The notes under the pieces: model-generated
What the model saw: only the letters and a program-made list of their open reading frames with translations
Told to the model about the DNA's origin: nothing
The model's database searches: none
Source of the DNA: Sinohyriopsis cumingii
Taxonomy: Eukaryota > Mollusca > Bivalvia > Unionida > Unionidae
Assembly: GCA_028554795.2 (NCBI GenBank)
Contig: JAPYKE020000512.1
Location: 1-64,000 of the forward strand
DNA length: 64,000 nucleotides
Direction of reading: 5' to 3'
Part shown: positions 14,259-26,705 of the stretch, one piece after another
Numbering within the stretch: position 1 is the stretch's first letter
Layout of the letters: each line of letters starts with the position of its first letter
Program-made: the position numbers and the translations under genes

Positions 14259-15258
14259 AGCTACGCTCGTATAGTGCAGATACAGCAATGTAGAATCAGA
14301 TTCTCACATGTGACATGTTTCTTAATCGCTCTAAAATGATATGAAGAACGTAATGATTGATTGTTAAATTCAATCAAACAAAGTAGAGTAGACAAGCGAC
14401 AGAATCAATCCGTTATATATGCACACGAGAAAGACGCCTCACATAGAAAGAAAAGAACATCTTTCAGAATATGACGAAATTTAGCTAGGTTGTGTAGTAG
14501 TAAAAGATTCAACTAATTCATCAATTCTACTTCTTCTCTATATTTTGGAAATAATGTCTAAGGTAATATAGTTATAATCATTCGTTTGCTAATCATGAAT
14601 TTCTTTAAAAACATATATTGTGCAGTAGCCTCAATTTCATCCTACTGGACGAAAGTTTCTTTCACATACTGAGCAAATATTGGTTATATAAATTTCAAAA
14701 TTTCGGACGATTGGTTGGATGAAGATCGCTGAAGACTGCATGAGGAGAACGAACGTAAAAGTAGAAAATTAACTATTATGTTATAGTAAATTTAGACATA
14801 GCCTATGAAGGTTCGGAATATACAACAGGAGAACACTTACCAAACGGCGAAGAAACGAGAAACAAAACGCGTTTCTTTTATGAAATCACAAACCTCAATG
14901 GAATCGTGCGCATCGTGGTTAATGATACATAGACCATATACCGTTTTAAAACTTATATCAAAGGTGGTACGATTCATTTTTAAATTCAGTCATAAAATGT
15001 TGTATGGGGAAGAGACGGAACAAATCCTTTCTAGATGCACACGAGAAGGATGATGTACATGCGACGGAAAAAAACAACATATGTGTGAATACGATGAAAT
15101 TTAGCATCTTTGTAGCGTAAAAAGATTCGATTTCAAAACGTCGAGTAGGAAAGGGACAGACACAGCCTTTTCTATATGTACAACAAAAGGCCTTCTGCAT
15201 AGAAATTATTAAAATATGCATCCGTGACACTAGTATGTAACTTAAGATCGTTGAATGG

Positions 15259-18200
15259 GAATATAATATTCGTGTAGTTCACGTTTAGTGCAACCTTCTC
15301 TGCAGCTCAACTTCTCTACCATTTTCTTCAGGTAATTTCGAAAATAATGTAGCACATATCTCGCATCCGTTTGTTAGTCATTGAATTATTGTTGATATTG
15401 TACACTACACTCCATTTTATTCCTGTTGCACGATACGTTTGTTTCAAGGACTCGTGAAATACTGATTATTTAAGTGCCCAAATCTAGAACAACTGGGTGC
15501 ATGAAATACACGTCGAAAGCAGAATGAGGAAAGAACGTAAAGGCAGACACTTAAGGATTATCATATAATAAACAGAGAGAGGGTCTCTTGGTGTTCTAAA
15601 TACGACAGGAAACATCTGATGTAAAAGCTATGAAAGGGAGTAGAACAAAACAGCTTCCTTTCATGAAACCACAAACATTAATGGAATCGTGTGCATCGTT
15701 GTTAATGATTCATAAATTGGGTGGAAACTCATTCGAAAGAAAAGAAACTAAAACAGCTAATGCTTTGATGAAATGTACCAGTTATTCTTCCACTACTTAA
15801 AGAAATAGCTATTGTGTGAACAGCAAGATTATACAAAGAAAGAAGAAGACAATTCATATGAAAATGCAAAACCTCGTAACACAATAGTTGATTGGAAACA
15901 TTACCGAGCTGGAGCTGCTCAGACCTCATTAAGGCAAAAAGTTCAGTCAGATGTATTAAGTACATTTCTGAACCTTAAGGGAATCTTTTGCATCGTTGTA
16001 ATCGTTAGAACACAGTAAAGATGGCATTATAAGGTAAGCAGTATGCCTGAATGTTCAATGTCTTGAGAAATGACGATATTGTTTAAGATCTCACATACCA
16101 TATTTTTATAGAATATAAAACAGAAACATGAGACGACGTGTACAATAATAAACGGAAATGGCATTGCACGAGAAACGGTTAAAAGAAATCTTCGAGAAGG
16201 CTGAACGTGGTTGCACAAATGCTACCTATATTTGGTATTTAACGGGTTATTCAACAGTTATCAAGACTCAATGTATATGAAGAGATCATAATATGGAATA
16301 ATTATGGTAATTTCGAAGGCAATAATTGCGATGAGTTTTGTGAGAATTGTATTGAAAGCTTAAAACTGTATAAGTAAATAATTTGAAATTGTAGCAAACT
16401 TTGATCATCTTAGACACGATTAAATATAAAGTTATTCGCATGGAAATAAAGACAGTTATGTTATTTGCCAAAGAAATTACCGAAAATGTAACTAGAAATA
16501 AATATAGGATTTACTCTTACCAGACTCAAAGAGATTGAAAACGAAATACAATATACAGAATATATGGCCTGTCAGTTGTGATAGAGGGGAAATAGTCAAG
16601 CAGTGAAATTACAAACTTCAATAAAAGCGTGAGCATCGTGGTTGATGGAGCATATCTGAACAGTACAACTTAGTTTAAGAAGCTGGATTTCCTCTGGAAA
16701 AGTCTTTATCTAAAAACGGATTAATTTCTTGGCGCGAATTGAAAGATAAGGAAATGCTGACCGATGGGTCGTTTTAGGACGAAAAGAGCTGAGATCAGTT
16801 TTGGGACAACACGAACTTTGCAAGTGATGATATAAATGAAAGAGTAAAAAATCTAATCATACATTGCAGATACCTCATTGTAGAATGAAATTATTACATG
16901 CAATAAATGATCTGTTTGTTTTAAAAATGATATGCAAAATGTTCATTGATGTTTAAATTCAATAACATGACGTTGACTAGGAAAGGGACGGTAGGCATCC
17001 GTTCTCTATGCACATGAAGAAGACACTCTACATAAGAACATAAAGGAAACATCTATTAAATATGATGAAACTTATTATGCAGCATGATAGAATAATTCCG
17101 AAATAACAAAGAAAAGAAAGACAAAATAACTTGTCTTCTTTGAAGTCACAAACCTCAATGGAATCGTGCGCATCGTGGGTAATGAGTATTATATTGGCAG
17201 GAATGTATTTGAAACAACAGTGATTATAAAAAATAACCCTTCGATCAAATGTAACAATTATCTTGCACTATTTCAAAAAGAGCTATTCTTTGAACTAAAC
17301 AATATTCAAACAAAGACTACGACATCTCATACGGGAAATCCAAATACTTATCACAGAACAGTTAAGGGGAGAAAATAGCGCGTTGGAAATCTTGAGAACT
17401 CATTGAAAAAAAATAAAGTGTAGGAAGATTTAGTAAGTATATTTCCAAACCATGAGGGAGCCTTGTACATCGTGGTTAATGCTTAATAACTTCAAAGATG
17501 TAATCCCATGTTAAGAAGATGCCTTAATGTTAATTACCTTGCCAAATGGCGATATTGTTTAAGACCTAACCGATCCAGTATGCATAGAAAACAGGAACAT
17601 GAGATGATGTATAAAAACATAAACGCCAGTGATATTGCGAGAACAACGGTTAAAAGAAAATTTCGAGGCGATTGGACTTAACTGAAAACTCTCTACACAT
17701 ATTCAATGTTTAAGGAGGGTTTCAACATTTATCAAGACTATTACTTACTAAGGGGTCATTAAGAGGGATATTTTTTTCGTAATTTAGGAGATTATCAATG
17801 GAATAAGCTTGTGAAATTTATTTTGAAAACTTGAAACACTATCAGGAAACAATTTGACACAGTGTAACAAAATGTAATCATCCTGGACACGATTAAATAT
17901 AAAATAATATTCGCATTCAATTAAAAGAGTTAGGCCATTTGCGAAGAAGATGCAGAAAAGTTGTTATAACCAAAATATAATGTTAACCCTAATATCAGAT
18001 CAAGAGAGATGGAAAACTGAATACAAAATACAGACGATTTGTAGGACATTGTAGGGGATGTGGTCAGGTGGTGAAATGACAAATTTAAATGGAATCATGA
18101 GCATCATGGTAAATGCGGTAGATTAGGTCAGTGTAACGCAGTTTAAGACACGGTACTTCTTCTTCAACTGTAACCTGACCAATTTGGAGGAATGTTTTGA

Positions 18201-19008
18201 AGATTCAGTACATTATGACCAAATAGTCGTTTTAACATATGAGCTAGGCTGGTATAGTGCAGATACAGCAATGTAAAATCAGATTCTCACATGTGACATG
18301 TTTCTTAATCGCTCTAAAATGATATGAAGAACGTAATGATTGATTGTTAAATTCAATCAAACAAAGTAGAGTAGACAAGCGACAGAATCAATCCGTTATA
18401 TATGCACACGAGAAAGACGCCTCACATGGAAAGAAAAGAACATCTTTCAGAATATGACGAGATTTAGCTACGTTGTGTAGCAGTAAAAGATTCAACTAAT
18501 TCATCAATTCTACTTCTGTATATTTTGGAAATAATGTCTAAGGTAATATAATTATAATCATTCGTTTGCCAATCATGAATTTCTTTAAAAACATATATTG
18601 TGCAGTAGCCTCAATTTCATCTTACTGGACGAAAGTTTCTTTCACATACTGAGCAAATATTGGTTATATAAATTTCAAAATTTCGGACGATTGGTTGGAT
18701 GAAGATCGCTGAAGACTGCATGAGGAGAACGAACGTAAAAGTAGAAAATTAACTATTATGTTATAGTAAATGGAGACATAGCCTATGAAGGTTCGGAATA
18801 CACAACAGGAGAACACTTACCAAACGGCGAAGAAACGAGAAACAAAACGCGTTTCTTTTATGAAATCACAAACCTCAATGGAATCGTGCGCATCGTGGTT
18901 AATGATACATAGACCATATACGGTTTTGAAACTTAGATCAAAGGTGGTACGATTCATTATTAAATTCAGTCATAAAATGTTGTATGGGGAAGAGACGGAA
19001 CAAATCCG
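15259..19008. repeat. Tandem-array unit 3 (truncated, no LINE)
   Basis: A third copy, about 3.75 kb. It lacks the LINE and reads straight through the empty target (TATGAGCTAGGCTGGTATAG at 18,238-18,257). It is more diverged from units 1 and 2 than they are from each other, especially at 16,585-16,880 and 17,740-17,820. It stops abruptly at about 19,008, within a sequence that continues in the other units, where unrelated DNA (GGGGGACATG) begins. Confidence 0.92.
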
Positions 19009-19500
19009 GGGGACATGTTCCTGGCCCGTAGGATACCTCACTATATCAATACACGTTTTGTGAAGACTTTTAATATTTGCACAAAATAGAAAACATTCGA
19101 GATTTGCAGTAAGAAATGTCTCTGGTAGTATGCATTCCAACTAGAAAATAATTGATATAATTTTAATAATATCATAGCAAAAAGAATTAGAGATCCTTTG
19201 TACAGAAATGGTAAGTAGTATACATTTAAGGTGGCAGCACAAGATTTGCATGAGAACTTAAATGACACTGAATAAATTTGAAGGAGGTCTTCATTCAAAA
19301 GATATCGAAGGTAGCTCTTAAAAGTATAGCAAACCTTAAAGATTTCATTTAGGAAGAGATCTACCCTGGATAAAGAACCGTGCCTTTAGAATTTTTGTAG
19401 TAGTGAACATAACTTTTAAATATATAGTCGTGGTACTTGTTGTTGTTCTAGGGTTTAACGCCATTTTTCAGTACAAGATAGGCTATACATGGCTGCCAGT
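19009..19500. other. Unique AT-rich DNA, no gene seen
   Basis: Non-repetitive, AT-rich sequence between the end of the tandem array and a SINE. No coding sequence, RNA gene or element end could be supported. Confidence 0.6.
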
Positions 19501-19504
19501 ATAA

Positions 19505-19690
19505 CTGGTGGAGGAAGAACCCTGGAAAACCCGGAGAAGAACCACCGACCCACGAGAAGCTACTGGCAGGCTTTCCCACATACCCACTCTAGCCGAGCCT
19601 TGGACTCGAACCCACACAGACAGAGGTGAGATGGCAGTGATCCGGAACGGTGAGCGCTTTAGACCATTTGACCACTCTGGGCCTCTGTCG
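19505..19690 (-). mobile_element. tRNA-derived SINE
   Basis: Read on the minus strand, the sequence begins with a tRNA-like head. An A-box-like stretch AGTGGTCAAATGGTCTAAAG lies at about 19,654-19,676, and a B box GGTTCGAGTCC at 19,602-19,612. A GC-rich body rich in GGTTCTTCTCCGGG-type sequence follows to about 19,505. The spacing of the two boxes and the GC-rich body, unlike the AT-rich surroundings, fit a Pol III SINE. The head is longer than a normal tRNA between the boxes and cannot fold into a plain cloverleaf, so it is not a tRNA gene. The family is not assigned. Confidence 0.65.
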
Positions 19691-19699
19691 TGGTACTAA

Positions 19700-20900
19700 G
19701 CAAACGTGAAATAGATAATGTAACTAACATTAAGTTGGCAATAGGCATTCAAATTATGTCAGGAAATAAACGAAATTACAAGACAAATGTTTGACAGAAT
19801 TCACTATTTCGCATTGCGCATACAATATTATCAACCACCAGGAGAAATATTTAATATATATATTTGAATGAATGGGTTATGAACTGAAACAAGACCGTTT
19901 AAATGAAAACAAAGTTGGTTAATGACTGCTATTTCTATGCTCCGGTGACAAAGTTGCACACTGTCAAATACAAACAACAGAGACCATAAAAAATAATTAT
20001 GAATGACCTATTGAAAGGAAATACAGTAAGATGTGGAATCCCTTGTATGACTGAAACGTCCCATAGGCAACGTAAACAGTGGCGCGATAAAATATAAAAG
20101 AACGGCATGCTGGCATGTTAAAAACGGCCCCAATTAATATAATGATATACAGCATTACTATATTAAAATAAAAGATTTCCCACACTTGATGCCATTACAT
20201 ATTAATACATATCACAGGCAGAAACACATTTAATGAACATTTATGACATTTTTCATTGCACAAAAAGAATTATCAAGCGATAATTGAGTACATTGCAATA
20301 TAAATAATGCAATAGAACCTCCAAAACTAGAAGTACCAATTAAAAGTTAAAAATGTTCTTCTGACTTTGACATCATCGATTTGCCAGAAACAACCTACAG
20401 AGTTGGTACAATAGTGACTGTCAAAGGACACACTATAATATACTTTCCTGGCGTATTATATCAGACGCAGTATGTGTGAGTGAAAGTTACAATCCAAACA
20501 TATTGTTTGCTACTGACTCTTACGACTATACAGCAGTCGCCTATTCATTACGTACAGAGCCGACAAGGGGGGGGGGGGTGACAAACGGTGATGTATCCCC
20601 GGGGCCCAGGCCCGTAATAGGCCATGCTCAAACGACACTTTTTAATTTTAGATAAGAAAACTTTTGTTTGAACAAGAACTAGGATAGGCCTGGGTGTTTC
20701 TTACCCCCGGGACCGTGTTCAGTTTCTACGGCCCCGATTACGTAGATAAAGCGACCCAGAAGAAAAGGTATTAATCATTCCAATCAACTAAAAGAAACAT
20801 ATTTCATTCAGAATAATGCTCTATTTTAAGTACTTTGCCACAAACTAAGTTACCTCCCTTGAGCACAAAGACTAAAACTTCTTTTTTGTTAGAGACTAAT
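19700..20900. other. Non-coding DNA with short G tract
   Basis: AT-rich unique sequence with a run of about ten G at 20,569-20,579 and two GC-rich patches (20,590-20,620 and 20,690-20,750). No gene or complete element recognised. Confidence 0.55.
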
Positions 20901-20919
20901 ACATCTCTACGCAGTATTC

Positions 20920-21249
20920 AGATTTCCGAAACCGGAGTGATATTTCTTGTTTCTACAAGGAACTGTAGACTTCAACACTACAGATTACAACATACGTCAT
21001 CGTCTTCCATCTTGGATTCTTCGTCGGAACTCGAACTTGAAATCGTTAGAACATTTTGTTATTAGGACTTCAAAAATTGTATTCGTGGATTATTCTTGGA
21101 GTATTTTTGGATTTGATTCTTAAAACCTTAAATTCATTATTTTTCAATTTTTCAGAATTTTTCGAGGGAAATAAATTATTCTATTTTTCAAAGCTTGTTG
21201 TTTTCACTCTTTCTTATGTTACTGTTTATTCGAGCCTAAAGACGTAACA
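20920..21249 (+). mobile_element. 3' part of a solo LTR (Gypsy family of 39.7-42.3 kb)
   Basis: This segment matches the 3' third of the LTR at 39,731-40,765: it shares AACCGGAGTG / AACACCGGAGTG, the TCGTGGATTATTC stretch, TTTGGATTTGATTCTT, AAGCTTGTTGTTTTCACTC and the terminal CGTAACA (ends at 21,249). There is no primer-binding site or gag after it, so it is a solo or truncated LTR. Its 5' portion could not be aligned. Confidence 0.75.
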
Positions 21250-23290
21250 TAAGAAAGATCCATTATTATTTGAAATTCTTAACATGTCGATAAGATCCGA
21301 ATCAGGTGATTGTCAATAGTTTCAGGCAAAGCACACACACACATACACACACTCGCACAGACACGCACGCATAAAACAAATCAGCCATATCAAAGGACAA
21401 AATACACCATTTGGGGAACGAAAATAAGGACTCCACTATAATAGATGACATTTTAAACAAAAACGAGCAAAGTTGGAAAGTTAAGATCATACGAAAGGTG
21501 GTAGGAGTTAGCATACCCATCTGTAGAGAGGACATACTGTTATGCTCTGATATCTTTTCACCTGCACTGAACATCGACTGTTTGTAAACAAATCTGGATT
21601 TTGAAATCAACTGTCTGCCATTAGTAAGCATGCACTATGAAACTACCTTTCTGAATTTTGTTGCTCGTTAAAATCACAGCTATTTTTCTGTGTATATTAC
21701 ACCAAAAGCTATCATCATTAAATATTAGCTTCTAAGGCATATATTCAATTTATAAATGGAAAACAACATGTATATGGAAAACGAGTAATTGGCCAGTGTA
21801 CTCTCACTTTTTATGATCACATTGAAAGTTTATTATACATGCTTTCTATGTGTGCTGGATACAGTACTTTTACTCGCTATTCACCTTCCATAACATGCAT
21901 GCAATTTGCACAATTATAGTCCCTTGTTGTACTTGCCCATAGAAATCATACAGCGAATCATCCCACTGATATAAATTATCCATTAATGAATGGCTTCCTC
22001 ATCCAAATCACTGTTCTATTTTTTTCAGCATTCCCGATTTCAAAATTCCTGCATGACACTCAGAGTAATTAAAATGTTTGATCTGCTACCTATCATAATG
22101 CTGTGGGCCATCTTGGACAATTCGTGGCTTTTTGGAATAACATTGAGGTGGACGTCATGTGCATCAACTCGAGTTACAGAGTGAATGTAATTGAGATGCT
22201 AATAAATGGTTTTAGCTGTTGAGACATTAAATCAGAACATTTACAGACTTTCAGGTTTGCATGGATGTAGTATATTAGTACATTCAAGACTTGTCATTCA
22301 TTCAGAACATTCCATATGTTTAGACTCGTGATAGAACATTTAGGATAAATTTGGATTTGCTTCACAACACAGTAAGGATCTCTTAAATGTTCACTTTTAT
22401 GTTAGAGATACAAATTGCTTTTTCATTTTGGTTATATTGTTGTTTTTCTCACTTTTTCTGTTTATTAATTTAAGATCTAGAATAGCAACAGTGTATCAGA
22501 TTGTGATTAGCATACGAATATGTATATATTTATGATATTAACAGTACCGTCTTCATTATTTGTTCTCTAGACGAAATGACAAATATCATCTAAGTCATTA
22601 TTAAAATAATACATTGTTGAGAAAAAGTAAGTATTAGCAGTTAAATGCATATTTCTATTTCAATCTAGCAAGTTAGACATCCGATTCATATCCCTTCAAC
22701 TTTAAATTTCTCTTTCTCCCATTATATATCTCTCCATTTTAGGAAATCAGCCGAGTAAGAGACCATTTAAACATTAATACAAACCTTAATTTGAACTTAC
22801 ACCCAAAATATTAGACGAGGCAATAACACAAATTTGCAATAAAAAGCTGGAAAGTCAAGGGCTCTGAAACATCCTTCTCTAGGTGTTACACGTACAGTGT
22901 ACTCTCTCTCTGGGCGCCTCGGATAGCCGAGTATTTGAGTACTCGCCTTTACTGATCTCTCTCTCCCTTCCTCTCTCTGTCTCCGTCTGTCTGCCTGTCT
23001 CTAGGTCTTTCTCTCTAGGTGACAACTAAACAGTCCAACGATGAGAGAGAGATGAAGGCTACGATAGCTAAAATGAGGTCCTACATCAACTGAGTTATCT
23101 CCTCTGTGTTCGTTATATCACTTGAATTGGCGTATAATACTCACAAGGGATCCAAGGAATAAACATGACTGCATTTAACTTTGTGGAAAGCTACTGTAGC
23201 TATACACTGTTTTGGAAGCGGTTTTTATATTTTGAATCGCAAACGTTTCTTTACAGTAGGCAAACATGACTGGATACAAGAGAATTACAT
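21250..23290. other. Non-coding DNA, simple repeats
   Basis: AT-rich unique sequence with a short CA/CG-containing tract (21,334-21,372) and a CT-rich tract (about 22,955-23,015). No credible coding sequence. Confidence 0.55.
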
Positions 23291-23301
23291 CTGGTGCCAA
23301 A

Positions 23302-23445
23302 TGTATGTATGTATGTATGTATGTATGTATGTATGTATGTATGTATGTATGTATGTATGTATGTAGGTAGGTAGGTAGGTAGGTATGTAGGTAGATAGGA
23401 AGGTAGGTAGGTATGTAGGTAGGTAGGTATCTTTGTATGTATGTG
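23302..23445. repeat. (ATGT)n / (AGGT)n microsatellite
   Basis: About 16 copies of ATGT (23,302-23,364) run into degenerate AGGT/AGGA repeats to about 23,430, then a few more ATGT. It abuts the start of the decayed helicase and may have expanded at that edge. Confidence 0.95.
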
Positions 23446-23449
23446 TGTA

Positions 23450-24540
23450 TTACAAAAATAATCAGATATCAGAATTATCGTCTGCGGCATCCGTGTATGA
23501 TCCAGCATCCAGACACAAGACTGTTTATCTAAACGGACCTGGAGGCTCTGATAAGACGACTCCAATGACCGAATTATTTCGACAGATTTCGGATGATATG
23601 GTTGTTTTAACACTTACACACAGACTCGCAAGAGAAATGAAACAACGAGGAGTGAGATCATGTATTTATCATAACTTTTTTCGATACAAGGGTGATCTGA
23701 TCGAATGGGAAAGAAATATATTCCAAACATTATTATTTGGAATGAAGTATGCACAGTATCTAAAGATATATTAAAGATGTTTCTCGATTGGCTGTTATTG
23801 AAAAATACAGATGTGGTCATGTGCGGCGATCATGGTCAACCACCACCGTTTGTTGGGCCATCTCCACAAGGGTGGCTAAATAATTTAGTAGATTATTACG
23901 AGTAGATTATTGATTATCATAGATCTCTTGATGTACAATTAAAAGATGTTTAAGAAATTAATCAGACTAAAACCGAATAAAATTCAGTGTGAAATAATGC
24001 GCAAAATAATTTCAGAAACTTATATGAACGATTTGCTGCAAATGAGACCAAATGATTTAATAGTGGCAAGTAGAAAAATAGTTCGTGATACATTTCAACA
24101 GCGGTAATTTCAGTTGCATAAAGAAAAGTTTTCAGATGTACGTGTACCATTGTTTTATAGACCAGCTGATACACGATGACAGAATATCGACATTGAAATA
24201 CCAGGACAGACTGAGAAACAGAATCTCGTACTAAATGAAGCTGTCGCATTTGAGGTCAGTGTTCCTGAGGATATGCTACGCGCTCATAAATCACCATGGA
24301 CACAGGGATACGCAATGACAGTTCACTCATCTCGGGGGTTAACTATTTTTAATACAGTTGTTTGGATGATCATGTCGAATGTGCAAACGTAGTTTATCTC
24401 GCAGTGTCTCGAGTCAGAAGAATATCTCAGCTGCAGAGAATTATCGTATACTCTACAAAAACCATCAATGATGTTATTGATAGTGATATAGTTAAAATAG
24501 CTGGTTATAAACAAAGTGACAAAACAAAACAAACGAGAAT
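23450..24540 (+). pseudogene. Decayed superfamily 1 (PIF1-like) helicase
   Basis: Remains of an ATP-dependent DNA helicase. The N-terminal part shows a damaged Walker A (NGPGGSDKTT, with D where G is expected), LTHRLAREM, YHNFFRYKGDL and, after a frame change near 23,705, the acidic NEVC and the QPPPFVG region (about 23,770-23,865). The C-terminal part near 24,290-24,450 shows GYAMTVHSSRG and VYLAVSRVRR, the last helicase motifs. Many stops and frame changes lie between them. It sits beside an integrase and a packaging ATPase, so it belonged to a virus-like mobile element rather than to the host. Confidence 0.75.
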
Positions 24541-24747
24541 TTGATTCTAGATGTTGAATTTGTCATAGCATTGAAGCAGCAGCAGAATAATCATCGTTCG
24601 AGCAGTAATACAGTAATGTTGTGGCAGTACTCGAGTAATGATCCAAAACAATTTACCGTAGATAGAAAAGATAGTAGTCTTGGTCATACACGTAAAAGTG
24701 TGATGCGGACCTGTCTTGAGTGTAAGCGGCGTAGAGGTGCTAGTTAA
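24541..24747 (+). other. Short frame of unknown identity after the helicase
   Basis: An open stretch of 68 codons continues just after the helicase remnant and includes a CxxC (RTCLECKRRRG) near its end. It may be the tail of the helicase protein or a small zinc-binding gene of the same element. No family was recognised. Confidence 0.3.
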
Positions 24748-24754
24748 GTGATCA

Positions 24755-25650
24755 TGGTGGTAATTGTGTATCCGTAGGAATCACTTGTAATTGTTCATGC
24801 GTAAATCCACATTGAGGAGGAGTTGAATCTAATCTGTAGATTTGCGGGCCTACCAGTAGATGCAACCACGCTGGAAATTTTGTGTGTGGTAATACTCCAG
24901 ATAGAATCAGTCTCTCTTTTTTCACCACCTTCAAGTTCACCAGGCTCATATAAATATCATACAGTAACATTACCCAGCACTGGCTGCGCTGAAAAATCAC
25001 GTCGTTGTACGGGTATATGTTTTTGTGATCTCGTTAATAGGTTTCATGTTGATTGTTCGTGTTATTTCATTATTTAATAGAGCTATCACACTTGGTAATC
25101 TTGCAACCCATTCACAAGATCTTTTGTCTTGAATTATCTCCTTCGTGTATTGATATCTAAATAACCGATCAGCAAGTGTTCTATTAAATCGTTCAACAAT
25201 TGCCTGATGACGAAGAATTACAGTATGTCCTCGTCGTATTTTGACGTTATGTTGCTTCATCAATGATGTTACTGCACCCTGAAATTCTCTGCCAGGATCA
25301 ACTTGTAGCAGTGTGGCCATCGTAGACTACCACGTCGATAAATTTGTTCTGCTTCCTTGTATCTACTTGCAACATCAACGACAGTTATCGCGTATTTGTA
25401 TGTTAATTGACGTCTACCAATTTTAATAGTATCATGTGGTAAAAATAAAATATCAACCTGTTGAACTTCATTTGTAACGCTAACATCGAAATGTGCATGA
25501 TGAATTGTTTAGGTGATGGTAGTTAAATTTGCCATATTGCCTGTCCTGCTAACCATTTTTCAGCAGTCGAACATTCGGCACCTGCTGCTTCGGCGAGTTT
25601 ACTAATCGCTGCTCTACCTTTTCAATATCCTCTTGGGCTATAACAAATCG
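24755..25650 (-). pseudogene. Decayed rve-type integrase (Polinton-like)
   Basis: Remains of a retroviral-type DDE integrase. Reading on the minus strand from about 25,650: an N-terminal helical part containing AEKWLAGQAIWQI (about 25,520-25,560); the first catalytic Asp in QQVDILFL (about 25,450); the second in LLQVDPGREF (25,300); and the Glu in AIVERFNRTL (about 25,180-25,210). The far C-terminal end is PPQCGFTHEQLQVIPTDTQL (24,757-24,840). At least three frame changes and several stops break it. Gene order and motif set match Polinton/adintovirus integrases; it is clearly a different lineage from the integrase at 49.3-50.5 kb, and no chromodomain was seen. Confidence 0.8.
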
Positions 25651-25689
25651 TCTCCATTATAATAATAATAATAATCGGTTGATTACCGG

Positions 25690-26037
25690 CTCCTAGTACA
25701 AGCTTACCTTTCATCACAGATCTCACCAACCAATTAGCTAATGATTCTTTAAAAGATTTATTTTTTATGGAATTTATATCAAGTCGAGTACCAGGACCGC
25801 AATAGTTATATCCTGGAAGATGTTTTTCTCCTGGATATTTCACCCATGGAGCTCCTTTTAACTTTGTTAACTTGGCGGCAATATCACCTCCCGTTTTTTG
25901 AAAATACTGTTTGGATCAGGAATACATTTTAAAAAATTTACCACATCGCTCACACTTACGTGTAAACGCTTGTTTGTTTTTTGTTGTTATAGTTGTTGTG
26001 GGAGTACGCGCCATGCATTTCACACAATATAAATCCA
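25690..26037 (-). pseudogene. Decayed zinc ribbon + phospholipase A2-like protein
   Basis: On the minus strand, a start at 26,037 gives a short protein with two CxxC pairs (LYCVKC and KCERCGKF), a small zinc ribbon. After a stop and frame change, a segment with LPGYNYCGPGTRLD follows (about 25,790-25,825). The YxGPG signature is the calcium-binding loop of the phospholipase A2 domain known from parvovirus capsid proteins and from some adintovirus-like elements. The catalytic HD helix is not found, so the domain is incomplete. A (TAA)n-like run (ATTATTATTATT) interrupts the end. Confidence 0.65.
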
Positions 26038-26060
26038 TATTATTTATTATATTTCTATAG

Positions 26061-26705
26061 CATGGCTGTCAATGATTTCTCGGCAACAAAAAAGCGCGGA
26101 AACCGGTCAAGCATCATCCAATGTTGCCAAATTCGATTCAAATGATTATTATAAGACCGTCCTGTTCTGGTAAAACACAATTGCTACTTAATTTGATAAT
26201 GAATTGGATGAAATGGGATTAGTTGTATTTGCTATATCCGTCAGCCGATGAACAACGATTGTTACAATATACTTAAAGACTTTAACGAGCGCGAGTGGAT
26301 GATACAAGACGAAGATGTTATTGATTTTATCACTGATATTGATGGCTTTGATAGGTCTATTAACAATTTAGTTGTGTACGATGATGTGATATTGGACAAA
26401 CAATTAAATCCTGCTGGAATATTTTCCCGAGAAAGGAATAAAAACACCGATGTGATTTTATGTACTCAGCGGTATACACAAATGCCTAAAGTGATCAGGG
26501 ATACCTGTAATGTCTTTGCTGTGTTTAACGGAGTTAATAAGAATACGATAAGAACTATTTATCAGACTTGGTGCCGCGGTGATATGGATTATAATGGGTT
26601 TAAAAATTTATTTAGTAAAGTGGAGTCAACCCCGTATGGTTTCATAACAATAAAATTGCATGATCCACGGATGCGATATCGAATTGGTCTTGATAAAAAA
26701 AATTA
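26061..26705 (+). pseudogene. Decayed A32/FtsK-type packaging ATPase
   Basis: Remains of a viral genome-packaging ATPase. An N-terminal Walker A-like stretch (RPSCSGKTQLL in one frame, about 26,155-26,195) is followed by a frame change. An intact frame of 152 codons (26,248-26,703) then includes the Walker B NLVVYDDVILD and a downstream LCTQRYTQMPK sensor-like motif. The first part is broken by stops. With the helicase, integrase and PLA2 gene next to it, it identifies this 3.3-kb stretch as a second, much older virus-like element. Confidence 0.75.

Larger units (their letters stand above)
7631..15258. repeat. Tandem-array unit 2 (7.63 kb, contains LINE)
   Basis: A second copy of the array unit, near-identical to unit 1 over its full length, with offsets of 7,628-7,630 bp. 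Differences are point changes, for example GCT to CCT in the RNase H region of the LINE, and single-base indels in A runs. The non-LINE part is again without a credible gene. Confidence 0.93.
23450..26705. mobile_element. Remnant of an older Polinton/adintovirus-like element
   Basis: Helicase (+), integrase (-), zinc ribbon-PLA2 (-) and packaging ATPase (+) lie within 3.3 kb. All are broken, and base composition has drifted to that of the AT-rich surroundings. No polymerase B, capsid or protease remains were found and no terminal repeats could be recognised, so this is an internal fragment. The gene set (helicase and PLA2 present) differs from the 42-62 kb element. Confidence 0.7.

Noticed and set aside
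19600-19690. Possible tRNA gene on the minus strand
   Set aside because: A and B boxes are present, but the spacing and arms do not form a cloverleaf, and a SINE body follows.
23302-23445. CRISPR-like or functional tandem array
   Set aside because: It is a plain tetranucleotide microsatellite with no spacers.
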